Assembly (NCBI GenBank): GCA_041530395.1
Contig: CP136945.1
Span: 310,001-374,000 of the forward strand
Direction: 5' to 3'
Length of the DNA stretch: 64,000 nucleotides
From: Thermosynechococcaceae cyanobacterium Okahandja
Lineage (GTDB): Bacteria > Cyanobacteriota > Cyanobacteriia > Thermosynechococcales > Thermosynechococcaceae
Shown: positions 40,084-48,864 of the stretch, piece after piece
Position numbering within the stretch: position 1 is the stretch's first letter
Layout of the letters: each line of letters begins with the position of its first letter
Made by a program: the position numbers and the translations under genes
The notes under the pieces: generated by a model
Told to the model about the DNA's origin: nothing
What the model saw: only the letters and a program-made list of their open reading frames with translations
Database searches by the model: none

Positions 40084-40458
40084 ATGCGTTTAGTCAGCAC
40101 AGTAGAATTTGGAACGCATCTGTGGCGATGGCTACTGCCGCTTGCGGTGGTACTAACGCTGCTGAGTGTTTGGGGAATGGCTCTGCTGCTGCCCTTAACA
40201 GACCCTTACGTGCAGTCGGTGCGGGCAGCGGTTGGGGATGTATCGCGGGGCGAGCAAATTTACGTCATGAATTGTGCCGGCTGCCATGGGGTAGAAGGCA
40301 AAGGGCAAGTGGGGCCAACTCTGGTGCAAATTAGTCGGCGGCGATCGCAAGTGCAACTGATTCATCAAATTGTTAGCGGTGAAACCCCCCCCATGCCGAA
40401 GTTCCAAGCACAACCCCAAGATATGGCTGACCTGCTGAGCTACCTAAAACGCCTTTAA
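40084..40458 (+). CDS. cytM: Cytochrome cM
   Basis: 124 residues: an uncleaved-looking N-terminal membrane segment (about 16-36, LLPLAVVLTLLSVWGMALLLP), then a class-I cytochrome c domain with CAGCHG haem attachment and Met ligand in PPMPKF. The size and layout match cyanobacterial CytM, a minor haem protein linked to suppression of respiration or photosynthesis under certain conditions. The name is by family resemblance. Confidence 0.85.
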   Translation: MRLVSTVEFGTHLWRWLLPLAVVLTLLSVWGMALLLPLTDPYVQSVRAAVGDVSRGEQIYVMNCAGCHGVEGKGQVGPTLVQISRRRSQVQLIHQIVSGETPPMPKFQAQPQDMADLLSYLKRL

Positions 40459-40583
40459 GGCAACGCTTACTATTGCTTTCCAAGAAGAAATAGGGTAGCC
40501 TGTGCTTGGCTATTTGACAGGGTAATCGGCATTCTCTGTTAAGTTATTTCAGCAATATCAAACTTAGTTTAAGGAACTGATCA

Positions 40584-40853
40584 ATGGATTCGTCCGAAGA
40601 AAATATCCCAAATTATTTGATACCTGCAATTCTTTCAACCGTTTGTTGTTGTTTACCCTTTGGTGTGGTTGCGATTATTTTTGCGGTTCAAGTGAACTCC
40701 AAGTTGGCGGCGGGCGATCGCGCCGGTGCGCTGGATGCCTCTAACAAGGCCAAGCTCTTTACTTGGATTGCCTTTGGCCTCGGGTTCCTTGGCTCGGCAA
40801 TTTACGTGGTTCTGATGGTGTTGGCCATGATGGCCGAGCAAAGCGGCATCTAG
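40584..40853 (+). CDS. CD225/dispanin-type small membrane protein
   Basis: 89 residues: IPNYLIPAILSTVCCCLPFGVVAIIFAVQV (first membrane segment with the CCC group), the conserved loop VNSKLAAGDRAGALDASNKAKLF, and a second membrane segment. This is the CD225/IFITM-like pattern (two segments with a basic, Ala-rich loop) found in some bacteria; role in bacteria unknown. AAGGAAC gives a ribosome site. Its stop overlaps the convergent hpnB stop at the palindromic CTAG. Confidence 0.85.
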   Translation: MDSSEENIPNYLIPAILSTVCCCLPFGVVAIIFAVQVNSKLAAGDRAGALDASNKAKLFTWIAFGLGFLGSAIYVVLMVLAMMAEQSGI

Positions 40854-42010
40854 GGGTACACGCGTCCTTTCCAAGCGCCGCCCCGACCTTGCCAGTGGCG
40901 ACGGGCGGAGTCAAGGGTCATTAGCGTATAGAGGGTCGCAATGGCGGGTAGTGTTAAGGCCCATGGCCAGCCCAACCCATAAAAGCGCACGGTGGGGGCA
41001 TAGGCGATCGCCATCAGCAGCCAAACATAGCTCCCCAACGCCACCAAGCCCGGTTGCTGGAGCACAAGACCCGTGCCAAGAGCCATAGGGGCCATCAAGT
41101 AAACTAACGTCATGCCAATTACCGTTCCCCCGAGCAGCAGGGGGGAATAGGATAACTGGGTGTAGGCAGTACGCGCCACCATCTGCCAAATACTATCGAG
41201 GGTGGTGTAGGCCCGTAGGCTTACGGTGGTGGAGGTCAACCCCAGCCAAATCTTATATCCGGCTCGCTTAACGGCGGCAGCCAACGAGCAATCGTCAATT
41301 AGGGCATCGCGGATGCAGGCAATGCCACCAATTTTCTCTAGCACCGGCGTTTCAATGAGAATGCAGCCCCCCGCCGCCGCTGCCGTAGATCGCTGTGGAT
41401 CATTGACCCAGCGAAAGGGATACAGCTTGGCAAAGAAAAAGACAAAGGCGGGAATCAGTAGCTTCTCCCAAACGCTTTGGCAGCGCAGCTTCACCATTAA
41501 GGAGACAAGGGCACAGTGGTGGGTGTGGGCATGGGCCACCAGTTGGCCGAGATTCTCAGGATCGTGGGCAATATCGGCATCGGTCAGCAACAGGTAGTCA
41601 GGGTTAAGCTGACTGGCGACCGCAATTCCTTGGGACAGCGCCCAGAGTTTCCCGGACCAGCCCGGGGGGAGGGGCTCCCCCTGAATAACCGTCAACTGTG
41701 CTAGTTTCCCCAGTTCGGCGGCGGTTTGCTGGGCAACGGCTGCGGTGCCATCCTCGCTCTGATCATCGACTAGGACAATCTGGAAGTCACCGCGGTAGTT
41801 CTGTTGCAGCAGCGATCGCACACTGGTGGCAATGACCGCCGCTTCGTTCCGGGCGGGAATCACTACGCCAATCCGTGGCCAAACCGTTGGCGCAGAGCCC
41901 CTTAAGCGTTGATCGGTGCGCCAAAATTGCCCCCAAAATAGTAGCAGCACTAGCCAGATGAGCAGTGAAAGCAGGGTTGCCGCCAGTAGCCACAGGGTCG
42001 GGCTAAACAT
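40850..42010 (-). CDS. hpnB: Hopene-associated glycosyltransferase HpnB
   Basis: 386 residues. GT2 core: VVIPARNEAAVI, LVDDQSEDGT, LLLTDADIAHDP; then the HpnB-specific PFRWVNDPQRSTAAAAGGCILIE, IRDALIDDCSLAAAVKRAG and MVARTAYTQLSYSPLLL. One N-terminal and several C-terminal membrane segments. Proposed for side-chain modification of hopanoids, though the exact reaction is not firmly known. The 5' end overlaps rsgA by 8 nt. Confidence 0.9.
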   Translation of the reverse strand: MFSPTLWLLAATLLSLLIWLVLLLFWGQFWRTDQRLRGSAPTVWPRIGVVIPARNEAAVIATSVRSLLQQNYRGDFQIVLVDDQSEDGTAAVAQQTAAELGKLAQLTVIQGEPLPPGWSGKLWALSQGIAVASQLNPDYLLLTDADIAHDPENLGQLVAHAHTHHCALVSLMVKLRCQSVWEKLLIPAFVFFFAKLYPFRWVNDPQRSTAAAAGGCILIETPVLEKIGGIACIRDALIDDCSLAAAVKRAGYKIWLGLTSTTVSLRAYTTLDSIWQMVARTAYTQLSYSPLLLGGTVIGMTLVYLMAPMALGTGLVLQQPGLVALGSYVWLLMAIAYAPTVRFYGLGWPWALTLPAIATLYTLMTLDSARRHWQGRGGAWKGRVYP

Positions 42011-43049
42011 CGATCACCTCCTCCTCAGGGTCTAGGGGTGTAAGCTGCTGGTGCTGCTGCCGCCGCGATCGCCGCCGATATTTCTTCGGATCCAAGAGCG
42101 GTTCTTGGTGCTGACTGCCATGGCGATCCATTTTGGTTTTGCTGTGGGGTAACGCTTCGGCAGCGTGGGTTGCGATCGCCTCTAGTTCTTCAAGGCAACT
42201 TAAATAGAGGGGGTAGCGTTCCCAATCACCGCGGACAACACAGTGCGGCTCCTGACGGTGACGGCAATTGTCAAACTGGCACTGACCCTGGGCTAACCGC
42301 TGGCGAATTTCCGGAAATGCTTGCGCCAACTGCTGGGGCGTTGCGGCCAACTCTGGCTGATTAAACCCGGGGGTATCGGCAATCCAGCCGCTAGCGGGTA
42401 GGGGAAACAGTTCCACATGGCGGGTTGTGTGCTGTCCCTTGTGCCAATGCTCGGAAATCGCCCCCACGCGCACATTCCCCTCTGGGTACAGGTGGCGAAT
42501 CAGGCTGCTTTTGCCCACGCCAGAGGGGCCGGACACCACTGTGACTTTGTGGCTTAAAAGCGGCAATAAGGCTTGCCACTGTTGGCCAACCGTCAGGCTA
42601 ATACTGTAGCTGTCGTAGCCCCAGTCCCGCAGGCGATCGCGCCATAGGGTTTGCACGTCCTCAGGCACAAGATCCGCTTTTGTAAGACCCACAACAATCT
42701 CAACCCCAAGCACTTCAGCGGTGATTAAAAAGCGCGTCATTTGCTGGGCATCGGGTGCCGGATCGGCAAGGGCAAACAGCAGTAACATCTGATCCACGTT
42801 GGCAATGGCCGGTCGAGCTAACTGATTGCGTCGCGGTAAAACATGACTGATAGCGCCCCGCTGTCCTTGCCAGTCAGGATGCGTCACTTCCACCCAGTCC
42901 CCCACATAGACCTGCTGACCCATTTTTTTAAGGCGACTGCGGCGCACGCACAGTAATTCAGCAATGCCATGGTAGGGCTGAGGCAGGCGCACCCGATAAT
43001 AATTGGCCTGGACTGCCCGCACCAGACCCATCAGAGGGGTTGCGGTCAT
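42003..43049 (-). CDS. rsgA: Small ribosomal subunit biogenesis GTPase RsgA
   Basis: 348 residues; circularly permuted GTPase with N-terminal OB fold, G4 (GLTKADL), G1 (VVSGPSGVGKSSL), G3 (DTPGF) and a zinc region CQFDNCRHRQEPHC. It helps late maturation of the 30S subunit. A basic C-terminal tail (KKYRRRSRRQQHQQ) is longer than usual. The start ATG overlaps the tusA stop (ATGA) and its end overlaps the hpnB start: tusA-rsgA-hpnB form a tightly packed operon. Confidence 0.95.
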   Translation of the reverse strand: MTATPLMGLVRAVQANYYRVRLPQPYHGIAELLCVRRSRLKKMGQQVYVGDWVEVTHPDWQGQRGAISHVLPRRNQLARPAIANVDQMLLLFALADPAPDAQQMTRFLITAEVLGVEIVVGLTKADLVPEDVQTLWRDRLRDWGYDSYSISLTVGQQWQALLPLLSHKVTVVSGPSGVGKSSLIRHLYPEGNVRVGAISEHWHKGQHTTRHVELFPLPASGWIADTPGFNQPELAATPQQLAQAFPEIRQRLAQGQCQFDNCRHRQEPHCVVRGDWERYPLYLSCLEELEAIATHAAEALPHSKTKMDRHGSQHQEPLLDPKKYRRRSRRQQHQQLTPLDPEEEVIDV

Positions 43050-43276
43050 CCTATTTCAGCGGGTCGTTGGACATGGAGCGCAAAGTACTCTTGGCGCGGC
43101 TCCACCGCCAACACATCGTAACCCGCCATCCGCAGACTATCGGGTACCTGTTCAATGGGTTCGCCCGCATCTAACCAAACTTCAAGGAGTTGCTGAGGCG
43201 CAAGCTGCTGTAGCCGTAGTTTGGTGCGCACAAAGTTTAGAGGACAGGGGGTACCCCGCAGATCAAGTATTTCCAT
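43046..43276 (-). CDS. TusA/SirA family sulfur carrier
   Basis: 76 residues beginning MEILDLRGTPCPLNFVRTK: the CPxP-like motif CPLN has an Asn where the family usually has Pro, still with the sulfur-carrying Cys. An alpha/beta two-layer fold is expected. It may pass persulfide sulfur to tRNA thiolation or cofactor synthesis. Overlaps rsgA by ATGA. Confidence 0.85.
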   Translation of the reverse strand: MEILDLRGTPCPLNFVRTKLRLQQLAPQQLLEVWLDAGEPIEQVPDSLRMAGYDVLAVEPRQEYFALHVQRPAEIG

Positions 43277-43301
43277 GCCGTTGGCTATAACTTACCTGCT
43301 A

Positions 43302-44063
43302 CTATGCTCCCAAAAATTCCGCCACTTTGGTGATCACCGCATCCCGTTCCCCATCGAGGGTAATGACATGGTTGGAGCGCTCAAGCCAGTGGAGTTCCTT
43401 GTGGGCACTCGCCAATTGCTCATAAATCTGCTGCGCTCCGTGGGGGTCAACGGTGTCGTCGGCGCGTGTTTGCAGAATCAGTGTGGGGGTAGTAATGCTG
43501 GGTAGCTCCGCTTCAACTTGGGCAATGAGGTCAAGGGCGCTGCCAACAGCACGTAGGTTAAAGCTTTTGAAAAAGGCGGCGGCCTCCGCCTGCTGGCGCA
43601 TCTGGGCATCGCGAATGGGGAGGGCACGCCGCGGCAAGTGCGCGATCCAGGGGGCGATCGCCCTCACGAGTGGCTCGGCGGGCAGGGGGGCAAACCACGG
43701 GCGATAAATGCGCAAAAAGGGGCACAGCAGCACCAGTTGGGCAACGGGTTGACTATGGGCTAAGTGTAGGGCGAGGGTGGCGCCGGTGGAAAAACCAATC
43801 ACGGCAATAGCGTCAAACTGGGCGTGCAGTTCCTGAAACGCGCTTAAGGTGGCTTCGTACCACTCGTGCCATGTGGAGGCGGGCATTTGGCGGGCGGGGC
43901 GATCGTGGCCGGGGTAAAGAATCCCTTGCACCGTTAGCCCCTGCTCGTAGAGAGCTTGTCCTAGAAGTTGCAGTTCGTAGGTACCGCCCCCTAGCCCATG
44001 GAGCAACAGGCAGGCACGGTGGGAATCGGCATGGCCATAAAAAAAGGGCACATTTACCAGCAT
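43302..44063 (-). CDS. Alpha/beta hydrolase, carboxylesterase-like
   Basis: Serine hydrolase of the Est30 carboxylesterase type. LLHGLGGG forms the oxyanion region, GFSTGA carries the nucleophile Ser, then Asp in TRADDTVDP and His in RSNHVITLD. Acts on short acyl esters in relatives; substrate unknown. ATG at 44063 is preferred; a TTG at 44096 would immediately follow the preceding gene's stop. Confidence 0.8.
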   Translation of the reverse strand: MLVNVPFFYGHADSHRACLLLHGLGGGTYELQLLGQALYEQGLTVQGILYPGHDRPARQMPASTWHEWYEATLSAFQELHAQFDAIAVIGFSTGATLALHLAHSQPVAQLVLLCPFLRIYRPWFAPLPAEPLVRAIAPWIAHLPRRALPIRDAQMRQQAEAAAFFKSFNLRAVGSALDLIAQVEAELPSITTPTLILQTRADDTVDPHGAQQIYEQLASAHKELHWLERSNHVITLDGERDAVITKVAEFLGA

Positions 44064-44096
44064 TGGCGTGCCCCGTCGATCAGTTGCTGTCGCCAA

Positions 44097-44333
44097 CTAG
44101 CCGGCGTAGCTTTGGCGCGAAACGTGCTTTTCAAAGGTGGCTTGGGTTTGGTGCAGAAGTTGTTCACGGCTATCGTTGGTGTGCTTGAGGGCCGGAACTA
44201 AGTTACGAGCCTGAAGTGCCATGTGCAGTTGCAAGTGGGCAACGTATTCACTGAGGTCTTCTCGAAGCAGAGGATGACTTTGATGCACAGACACAGTGTT
44301 CTCCTTACGCTGATGTTCAACGGTGCTGACCAT
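44097..44333 (-). CDS. Small hypothetical protein
   Basis: 78 residues from ATG at 44333: Gln/His-rich and probably helical (ELREDLSEYVAHLQLHMALQ-like core, then KHTNDSREQLLHQTQATFEKHV). No known family. It stops just before the esterase gene, suggesting co-transcription. The frame extends upstream to 44435, but with residues unlike a protein start. Confidence 0.5.
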   Translation of the reverse strand: MVSTVEHQRKENTVSVHQSHPLLREDLSEYVAHLQLHMALQARNLVPALKHTNDSREQLLHQTQATFEKHVSRQSYAG

Positions 44334-44497
44334 AACAACATCTCCGCAAAAGATGCTGGGGAAAGCAGTGAATGACGGGTGTATTCGGCAGTTCGCGAGG
44401 ACGGTTAGCAACCCGACCCTTTTAGAGGTTAACATTTCTCAGGAAGTGTGCTGCGATTTGCAATCAACTGTAACTTTTTGCTAGGTAGGGGGCACCA

Positions 44498-45304
44498 ATG
44501 CGTTTACTGATTGCCAATGATGATGGGGTGTTTGCCCCCGGAATTCGCTGCTTGGCGGATACCTTAGCGATCGCCGGTCATCAGGTGAGTGTGGTGTGTC
44601 CCGATCGCGAGCGTTCCGCCACCGGCCATAGCCTCACGGTGTTTGACCCGATCCGCGCCGAGGTGGTCAGCGATCGCTTCCACCCCAGTATTCAGGCATG
44701 GGCCTGCTCCGGTACCCCCTCAGACTGTGTGAAGTTGGCCCTCGGGGCGCTGCTCACAGACCTGCCCGATTACGTCGTCTCAGGTATCAATCAAGGCTCA
44801 AACCTCGGCACCGATATTCTTTACTCGGGGACGGTCTCTGCCGCCATGGAAGGGGTGATTGAGGGCATCCCCAGTATTGCCATCAGCCTCACCAGCTTTA
44901 CGGTGCATGACTTTCAGCCCGCGGCGGATTTTGCTTGTCACCTGTTAAAAGCCCTCGAGGCTTCGCCCCCCCTACCACCAAAAATGCTGCTGAATGTGAA
45001 TGTGCCCGCGCTGCCCGCTAGCGAGATTGCCGGGGTGGCTGTGACCCGCCAAGGAATTCGTCGCTACCACGACCTGTTTCAGAAACGGGTGGATCCGCGG
45101 GGCAAAACCTACTACTGGTTGGCGGGCGAAGTGGTGGAGGAATACCCCCAAGACCCAGATCAGCCCCCCACCGATGTGGAGGCGATCGCCCAGAACTTGA
45201 TTAGCATTACGCCCCTGACGTTTGATTTAACCTACCCCCAAGGGTTAGCCCAGCTTACGACGTGGTTACAGACCGATACCGTCAGCGCGCTATTCAATGT
45301 CTAG
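44498..45304 (+). CDS. surE: 5'/3'-nucleotidase SurE
   Basis: 268 residues with the SurE signatures: [16 protein letters not shown] (metal-binding Asp pair), [26 protein letters not shown], and [26 protein letters not shown] stress-linked nucleotidase removing phosphate from NMPs. The 3' end overlaps xth by about 15 nt. Confidence 0.95.
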   Translation: MRLLIANDDGVFAPGIRCLADTLAIAGHQVSVVCPDRERSATGHSLTVFDPIRAEVVSDRFHPSIQAWACSGTPSDCVKLALGALLTDLPDYVVSGINQGSNLGTDILYSGTVSAAMEGVIEGIPSIAISLTSFTVHDFQPAADFACHLLKALEASPPLPPKMLLNVNVPALPASEIAGVAVTRQGIRRYHDLFQKRVDPRGKTYYWLAGEVVEEYPQDPDQPPTDVEAIAQNLISITPLTFDLTYPQGLAQLTTWLQTDTVSALFNV

Positions 45305-46069
45305 AATCACGGGGGCATGGTCGCTTGGTTTAGGCAGGCGGCGGGGTGCCACGTCAATGCGACAGCCGCGGGCACGCTCCTTAATGCCACCGGTCACGTA
45401 CAGGTGATCAATCCGCCAACCCTGATTGCGGCGGAACGAGCCAGCGCGGTAATCCCACCACGAATAGTGACCCGGATCCTCGGTAAAGTGGCGGAAGGCA
45501 TCCCAAAAGCCCAAGGCACGAATTGCGGCTAACTGCTGCCGCTCAGCATCGGTGGCTCCCACCTTGGTGGCGCGATCGCTAGCATCAAACAGGTCTTTAT
45601 CCTCAGGGGCAATATTAAAGTCACCGCAGAGAATGACCTCCCCTTGCAGTTGTTCAAGGTAAGCCTGCAACCCCAGTAGCCAGCGCAGTTTGTAGTGGTA
45701 CTTTTCGCTGTCGTACTCACCCCCATTGGGAATATAGACATTCACTAAGGTCAGGTTGGGAGCCAACTGAGCACGGATCAAGCGCTTTTGCTCATCTAAG
45801 CCAGCGTGGGAGGGCAGTTGCGGCGCAAAACCGGCTTCGACCACCGCAAGGGGCTGACGACTAATAATGGCCACCCCGTTGTAGGCTTTTTGACCGCTAC
45901 AATAGACGGCATACCCCCGCTCGATAAAGGCTTGCCGTGGGAACTCGGCATCCACCACCTTGGTTTCCTGCAAGCACAGGTAGTCAACGCCCGTGGTATC
46001 GAGCCACTGGCAAACATGATCAAGGCGAGTGCGAATTGAATTCACATTCCAAGTAGCAATTTTGGGCAT
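45290..46069 (-). CDS. xth: Exodeoxyribonuclease III
   Basis: 259 residues. Catalytic residues: [20 protein letters not shown] (Glu), [18 protein letters not shown] (Asp-Asn), [19 protein letters not shown] (Asp-His). An AP endonuclease and 3'-exonuclease in base-excision repair. Convergent and overlapping with surE. Confidence 0.95.
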   Translation of the reverse strand: MPKIATWNVNSIRTRLDHVCQWLDTTGVDYLCLQETKVVDAEFPRQAFIERGYAVYCSGQKAYNGVAIISRQPLAVVEAGFAPQLPSHAGLDEQKRLIRAQLAPNLTLVNVYIPNGGEYDSEKYHYKLRWLLGLQAYLEQLQGEVILCGDFNIAPEDKDLFDASDRATKVGATDAERQQLAAIRALGFWDAFRHFTEDPGHYSWWDYRAGSFRRNQGWRIDHLYVTGGIKERARGCRIDVAPRRLPKPSDHAPVILDIE

Positions 46070-46239
46070 GGAACCTTAGGGAAGCTCAGTCGTATCTTCT
46101 CATACTGCTTTTTCTATAAAAGTAGAAAATAGAAAATCAGTAAACCTCGGGCTAGCGAAATAGTTCAGCAGATGGATGCATAACTAGCCCAGCAAATAAA
46201 ATGGAATCATTTTTTAGAATGCCTCCTAGTTTTGCCAGT

Positions 46240-46352
46240 TGACCCTCATCCTCTGCTTCCCACGCTCTTGGAGCTACTCCCAAACAGAGAGAAGGGGGGT
46301 AGTTTGAAAGTCCCTCTCCCATGATCGGGAGAGGGATTTAGGGTGAGGGCTA
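46240..46352. repeat. Palindromic intergenic repeat (CCCTCTCCC type)
   Basis: An inner perfect stem CCCTCTCCC / GGGAGAGGG (46312-46320 with 46327-46335) sits inside a longer imperfect palindrome whose arms are ACCCTCATCC and GGGTGAGGG. This kind of repeat is widespread in bacterial genomes; a REP/MITE-like element is inferred. Confidence 0.65.
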
Positions 46353-46594
46353 CAAACGTGGGATATGCCCTACGCTGACAGCGGCGTGCATAACTAACTG
46401 GCACACGCACAGTCGTGAGCACAGTAGCTCTTCTTGGCTACCAACAGCCTGCCGATCCCAGTGTTATGTTTGCATAATTTCTGCACGTATTGTCTCACAT
46501 TGTTGCGGAAACCACTGTAGCGTGCTTAAGGTTCGCTTCAATGGGGGGAGTAAAGCACTGCTAGTATTTGTTATCTAAGGATGGGATTAGATTG

Positions 46595-46998
46595 AAGCTC
46601 CCCCACCTAGGCTTCGCTAAGAGGTGGGGGATTCCCAGTTCTAGCCCACTCCAACCAAAGTCGGAGCGTATTCACTGAGTTGCATACTCGCTACTTCTAA
46701 CGAGTCTGAGGCGAAGCTCTGGGGGGCTTCAAGCACCCTCTGACTCAGTTTCAGTAGTTCGTTTGCCAGATCGGTGCATGCCTGCGTCATCTGAGCAAAC
46801 AAATCTGCCTGGACCCGATTTAGGTTTAGGAACTTTAGCTTGACTGTCGTGGTTACTTTACCTATGGGAGTAAATATAATAATAAAATGTTAATAAATGT
46901 ACTGATTAGTTATCAGACATTGTTGGCTAATTTTGCCGAGATTGACCGGACAACATTAGCTCGGCTTTTATCCCCCACTTCGGAACAAGTGGGGGCTT
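46595..46998 (-). mobile_element. Non-autonomous IS200/IS605-like element (tnpB deletion derivative)
   Basis: About 400 bp bounded by two hairpins: CCCCCACTT/AAGTGGGGG (46972-46980 with 46987-46995) and CCCCCACCT/AGGTGGGGG (46600-46608 with 46622-46630). Between them on the minus strand is a fused tnpB remnant. End positions are estimated from the hairpins. Confidence 0.65.
46641..46865 (-). pseudogene. tnpB remnant: N- and C-terminal parts joined by internal deletion
   Basis: An open frame of 74 codons to TAG: KVTTTVKLKFLNLN, then DLFAQMTQACTDLANELLKLS resembles the TnpB N-terminus, and the following QSFASDSLEVASMQLSEYAP-VGVG resembles a TnpB C-terminal tail. The central RuvC and zinc regions are missing. 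The first codon is ATA where ATG is expected. Not functional as a nuclease. Confidence 0.6.
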
Positions 46999-47050
46999 TG
47001 CCGCCTGCATTGGTAAAAATATAGTTGGGGAGTGGGCAGCAGCACCCTGT

Positions 47051-48499
47051 ATGGCTGGGTACGTTTTGGTTTTAGCAGTGATTATTTTGGGCGGCGCGAT
47101 CGCCACCGTTGGCGATCGCCTCGGCTCGAAGGTGGGCAAAGCACGGCTGAGTTTATTTAATTTGCGGCCACGGCAAACCGCAGTGCTCATTACGATCCTC
47201 ACCGGCAGCCTGATTTCCGCTTCTACCTTAGCCCTACTCTTTGCCCTCAGTCGGGAATTGCAGGACGGCCTACTGCGCATTGGCACCATTCGCAAACAAC
47301 AGGAGGCAGCGGAACGGGAACTGGCAGAAACCCGCGCCCAAAAAGATGCCATCGAGGCAGAATTGGCGCAATCGCAGGTTGAGCTTGCCAATGTGCGCGA
47401 ACGCCTTGGCCAGACCAATCAAATTTTAGAGCAGGCCGTCAATCGCCAAACCCTGACAGAAGCAGAACTAAAGCAACTGCAAAACCGTTACACCACCGCC
47501 CAAGCGGAACTCAAGGAATTTGAAGCCCAAGGAGCACAACTACGGCAGGAAATTCAGCGGCTGCAACAGGAGCGCCAAGCCATTCAAGGGCGGCTGCAGG
47601 ATGTGGCGGGGCAAAAAGCCGCCCTAGAAACTGCCATCCGTACGGCTCAAGAACGCTTGGCAGAGGTGGAGGGGCAAAAAAATAACCTCCAAGCGGAAAT
47701 CGATCGCATTCAAGATCAACTGGCGGTGGCCAACCAACAGCAGCAGGTGCTCCGAGATCAGCAGCGCACCCTCCAGCAAGAAATTGCCGCCCTTGAGGCC
47801 AGTCGCCAACGCCTTGAGGAAAATGTCAATATTTTGTTATTGGGGTTACGGCGGGGCACCATATCGATTCGTGCCGGTCAGGTGCTAGCCTCAGCCGTCA
47901 TTCAAAGTGTGAGGGACCCCAACCAAGCCACCCAAGCCATTGAGCAACTGTTGCGGGAGGCGCGGCGCACCGCCATTGTCCTCAATAATCCCCAAAATCT
48001 CAGGCCCACGGATCAGGTGATTCAGGTGACCGCTGAAGACATCAATCGCCTGCGTGCCCAAATTAGTGATGGTCAGCCCTACGTGGTTCGCATTCTTGCT
48101 GCCGCCAACTACCTGCAAGGGGAAAGCAACATTTTGGTGGTGCCCCAAGTGGCCCGAAACCAAGAAGTTTTTCGGGAGGGGGAGAACTTGGCAACCATTT
48201 CGTTTGATCCGAGCCAAATGACCGACGAGCAAATTTTCCAGCGGCTAGATCAGCTATTTACCGTCACCAATCAGCGGGCGATCGCCTCGGGAATTCTCCC
48301 GGATCCGGTCACCGGTAGCGTGGGCTCCTTCCGCCAAATTGAACTGGTGAAATTTATCCTTGATCTCAAGGACTACCAAGGTACCGTTGATATTAGTGCT
48401 GTTACACCCACCCCCGTTTATACGGCTGGCCCCCTCACCCTTTCCCTAGTGGCACGCCAGAACGAGCGGGTCATTCTCCGCAGTGGCCTAAATAGCTAA
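47051..48499 (+). CDS. DUF3084 coiled-coil membrane protein
   Basis: 482 residues. Two N-terminal membrane segments (about 3-22 and 46-67) with a short GDRLGSKVGKARLSLFNLRPRQ loop, then a long coiled coil (about 70-265) rich in Glu/Gln/Leu, then a folded C-terminal domain starting VNILLLGLRRGTISIRAGQVLASAVI. This is the DUF3084 family, broadly present in cyanobacteria, of unknown role and probably tied to the membrane with a cytoplasmic coil. Confidence 0.85.
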   Translation: MAGYVLVLAVIILGGAIATVGDRLGSKVGKARLSLFNLRPRQTAVLITILTGSLISASTLALLFALSRELQDGLLRIGTIRKQQEAAERELAETRAQKDAIEAELAQSQVELANVRERLGQTNQILEQAVNRQTLTEAELKQLQNRYTTAQAELKEFEAQGAQLRQEIQRLQQERQAIQGRLQDVAGQKAALETAIRTAQERLAEVEGQKNNLQAEIDRIQDQLAVANQQQQVLRDQQRTLQQEIAALEASRQRLEENVNILLLGLRRGTISIRAGQVLASAVIQSVRDPNQATQAIEQLLREARRTAIVLNNPQNLRPTDQVIQVTAEDINRLRAQISDGQPYVVRILAAANYLQGESNILVVPQVARNQEVFREGENLATISFDPSQMTDEQIFQRLDQLFTVTNQRAIASGILPDPVTGSVGSFRQIELVKFILDLKDYQGTVDISAVTPTPVYTAGPLTLSLVARQNERVILRSGLNS

Positions 48500-48510
48500 C
48501 TAGGCCTGAG

Positions 48511-48864
48511 TCAGAAACTCACCGATGCTAGCATTTGGGGCATAGCGGGCGCTGTAGCAGGGGGGGTAGCTGAACTACGTTTTAACCCCAAAATCCAGAA
48601 AATTTGATCTTCGACAGCGGCTGCTTGCTGAGTGGCACCGGCCTTGAGGAGCAATTGATGCGTCATCACCAGCTTCTCAATTTCGGCCACTTGCACCCGA
48701 ATTTCCTCTTCATCCAAGTAGAGGCTTTCAATGACAGCGTTTAAGTCAACTTCGGGATCCGCAACCAAGCAGGCCCCCTCAGCCACCACAGACTTCAGTT
48801 GGCCTTGATACTGCCGCAGCAAGCGGCGAATGGTGTAGGCAGTTACTGGCAAAAGTTTAGTCAT
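48511..48864 (-). CDS. Small conserved protein, function unknown
   Basis: 117 residues from ATG at 48864 (MTKLLPVTAYTIRRLLRQYQ). Helical and acidic in the middle (LYLDEEEIRVQVAEIEKLVM), with an Ala/Pro-rich tail. No recognised domain. Convergent with the DUF3084 gene (11 nt between stops). Confidence 0.6.
   Translation of the reverse strand: MTKLLPVTAYTIRRLLRQYQGQLKSVVAEGACLVADPEVDLNAVIESLYLDEEEIRVQVAEIEKLVMTHQLLLKAGATQQAAAVEDQIFWILGLKRSSATPPATAPAMPQMLASVSF

Larger units (their letters stand above)
46070..47050. other. Gene-free, repeat-rich kilobase
   Basis: Between xth and the DUF3084 gene there is no intact gene. The stretch contains a CCCTCTCCC palindromic repeat (46240-46352), the internally deleted tnpB relic with its end hairpins (about 46595-46998) and A/T-rich spacer. 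The sequence differs in base use from the GC-rich neighbouring genes. Confidence 0.7.

Noticed and set aside
46927-47418. 163-codon minus-strand frame opposite the DUF3084 gene
   Set aside because: It lies antisense to the strongly coding DUF3084 N-terminus, has Ser/Arg-rich composition and no family resemblance.
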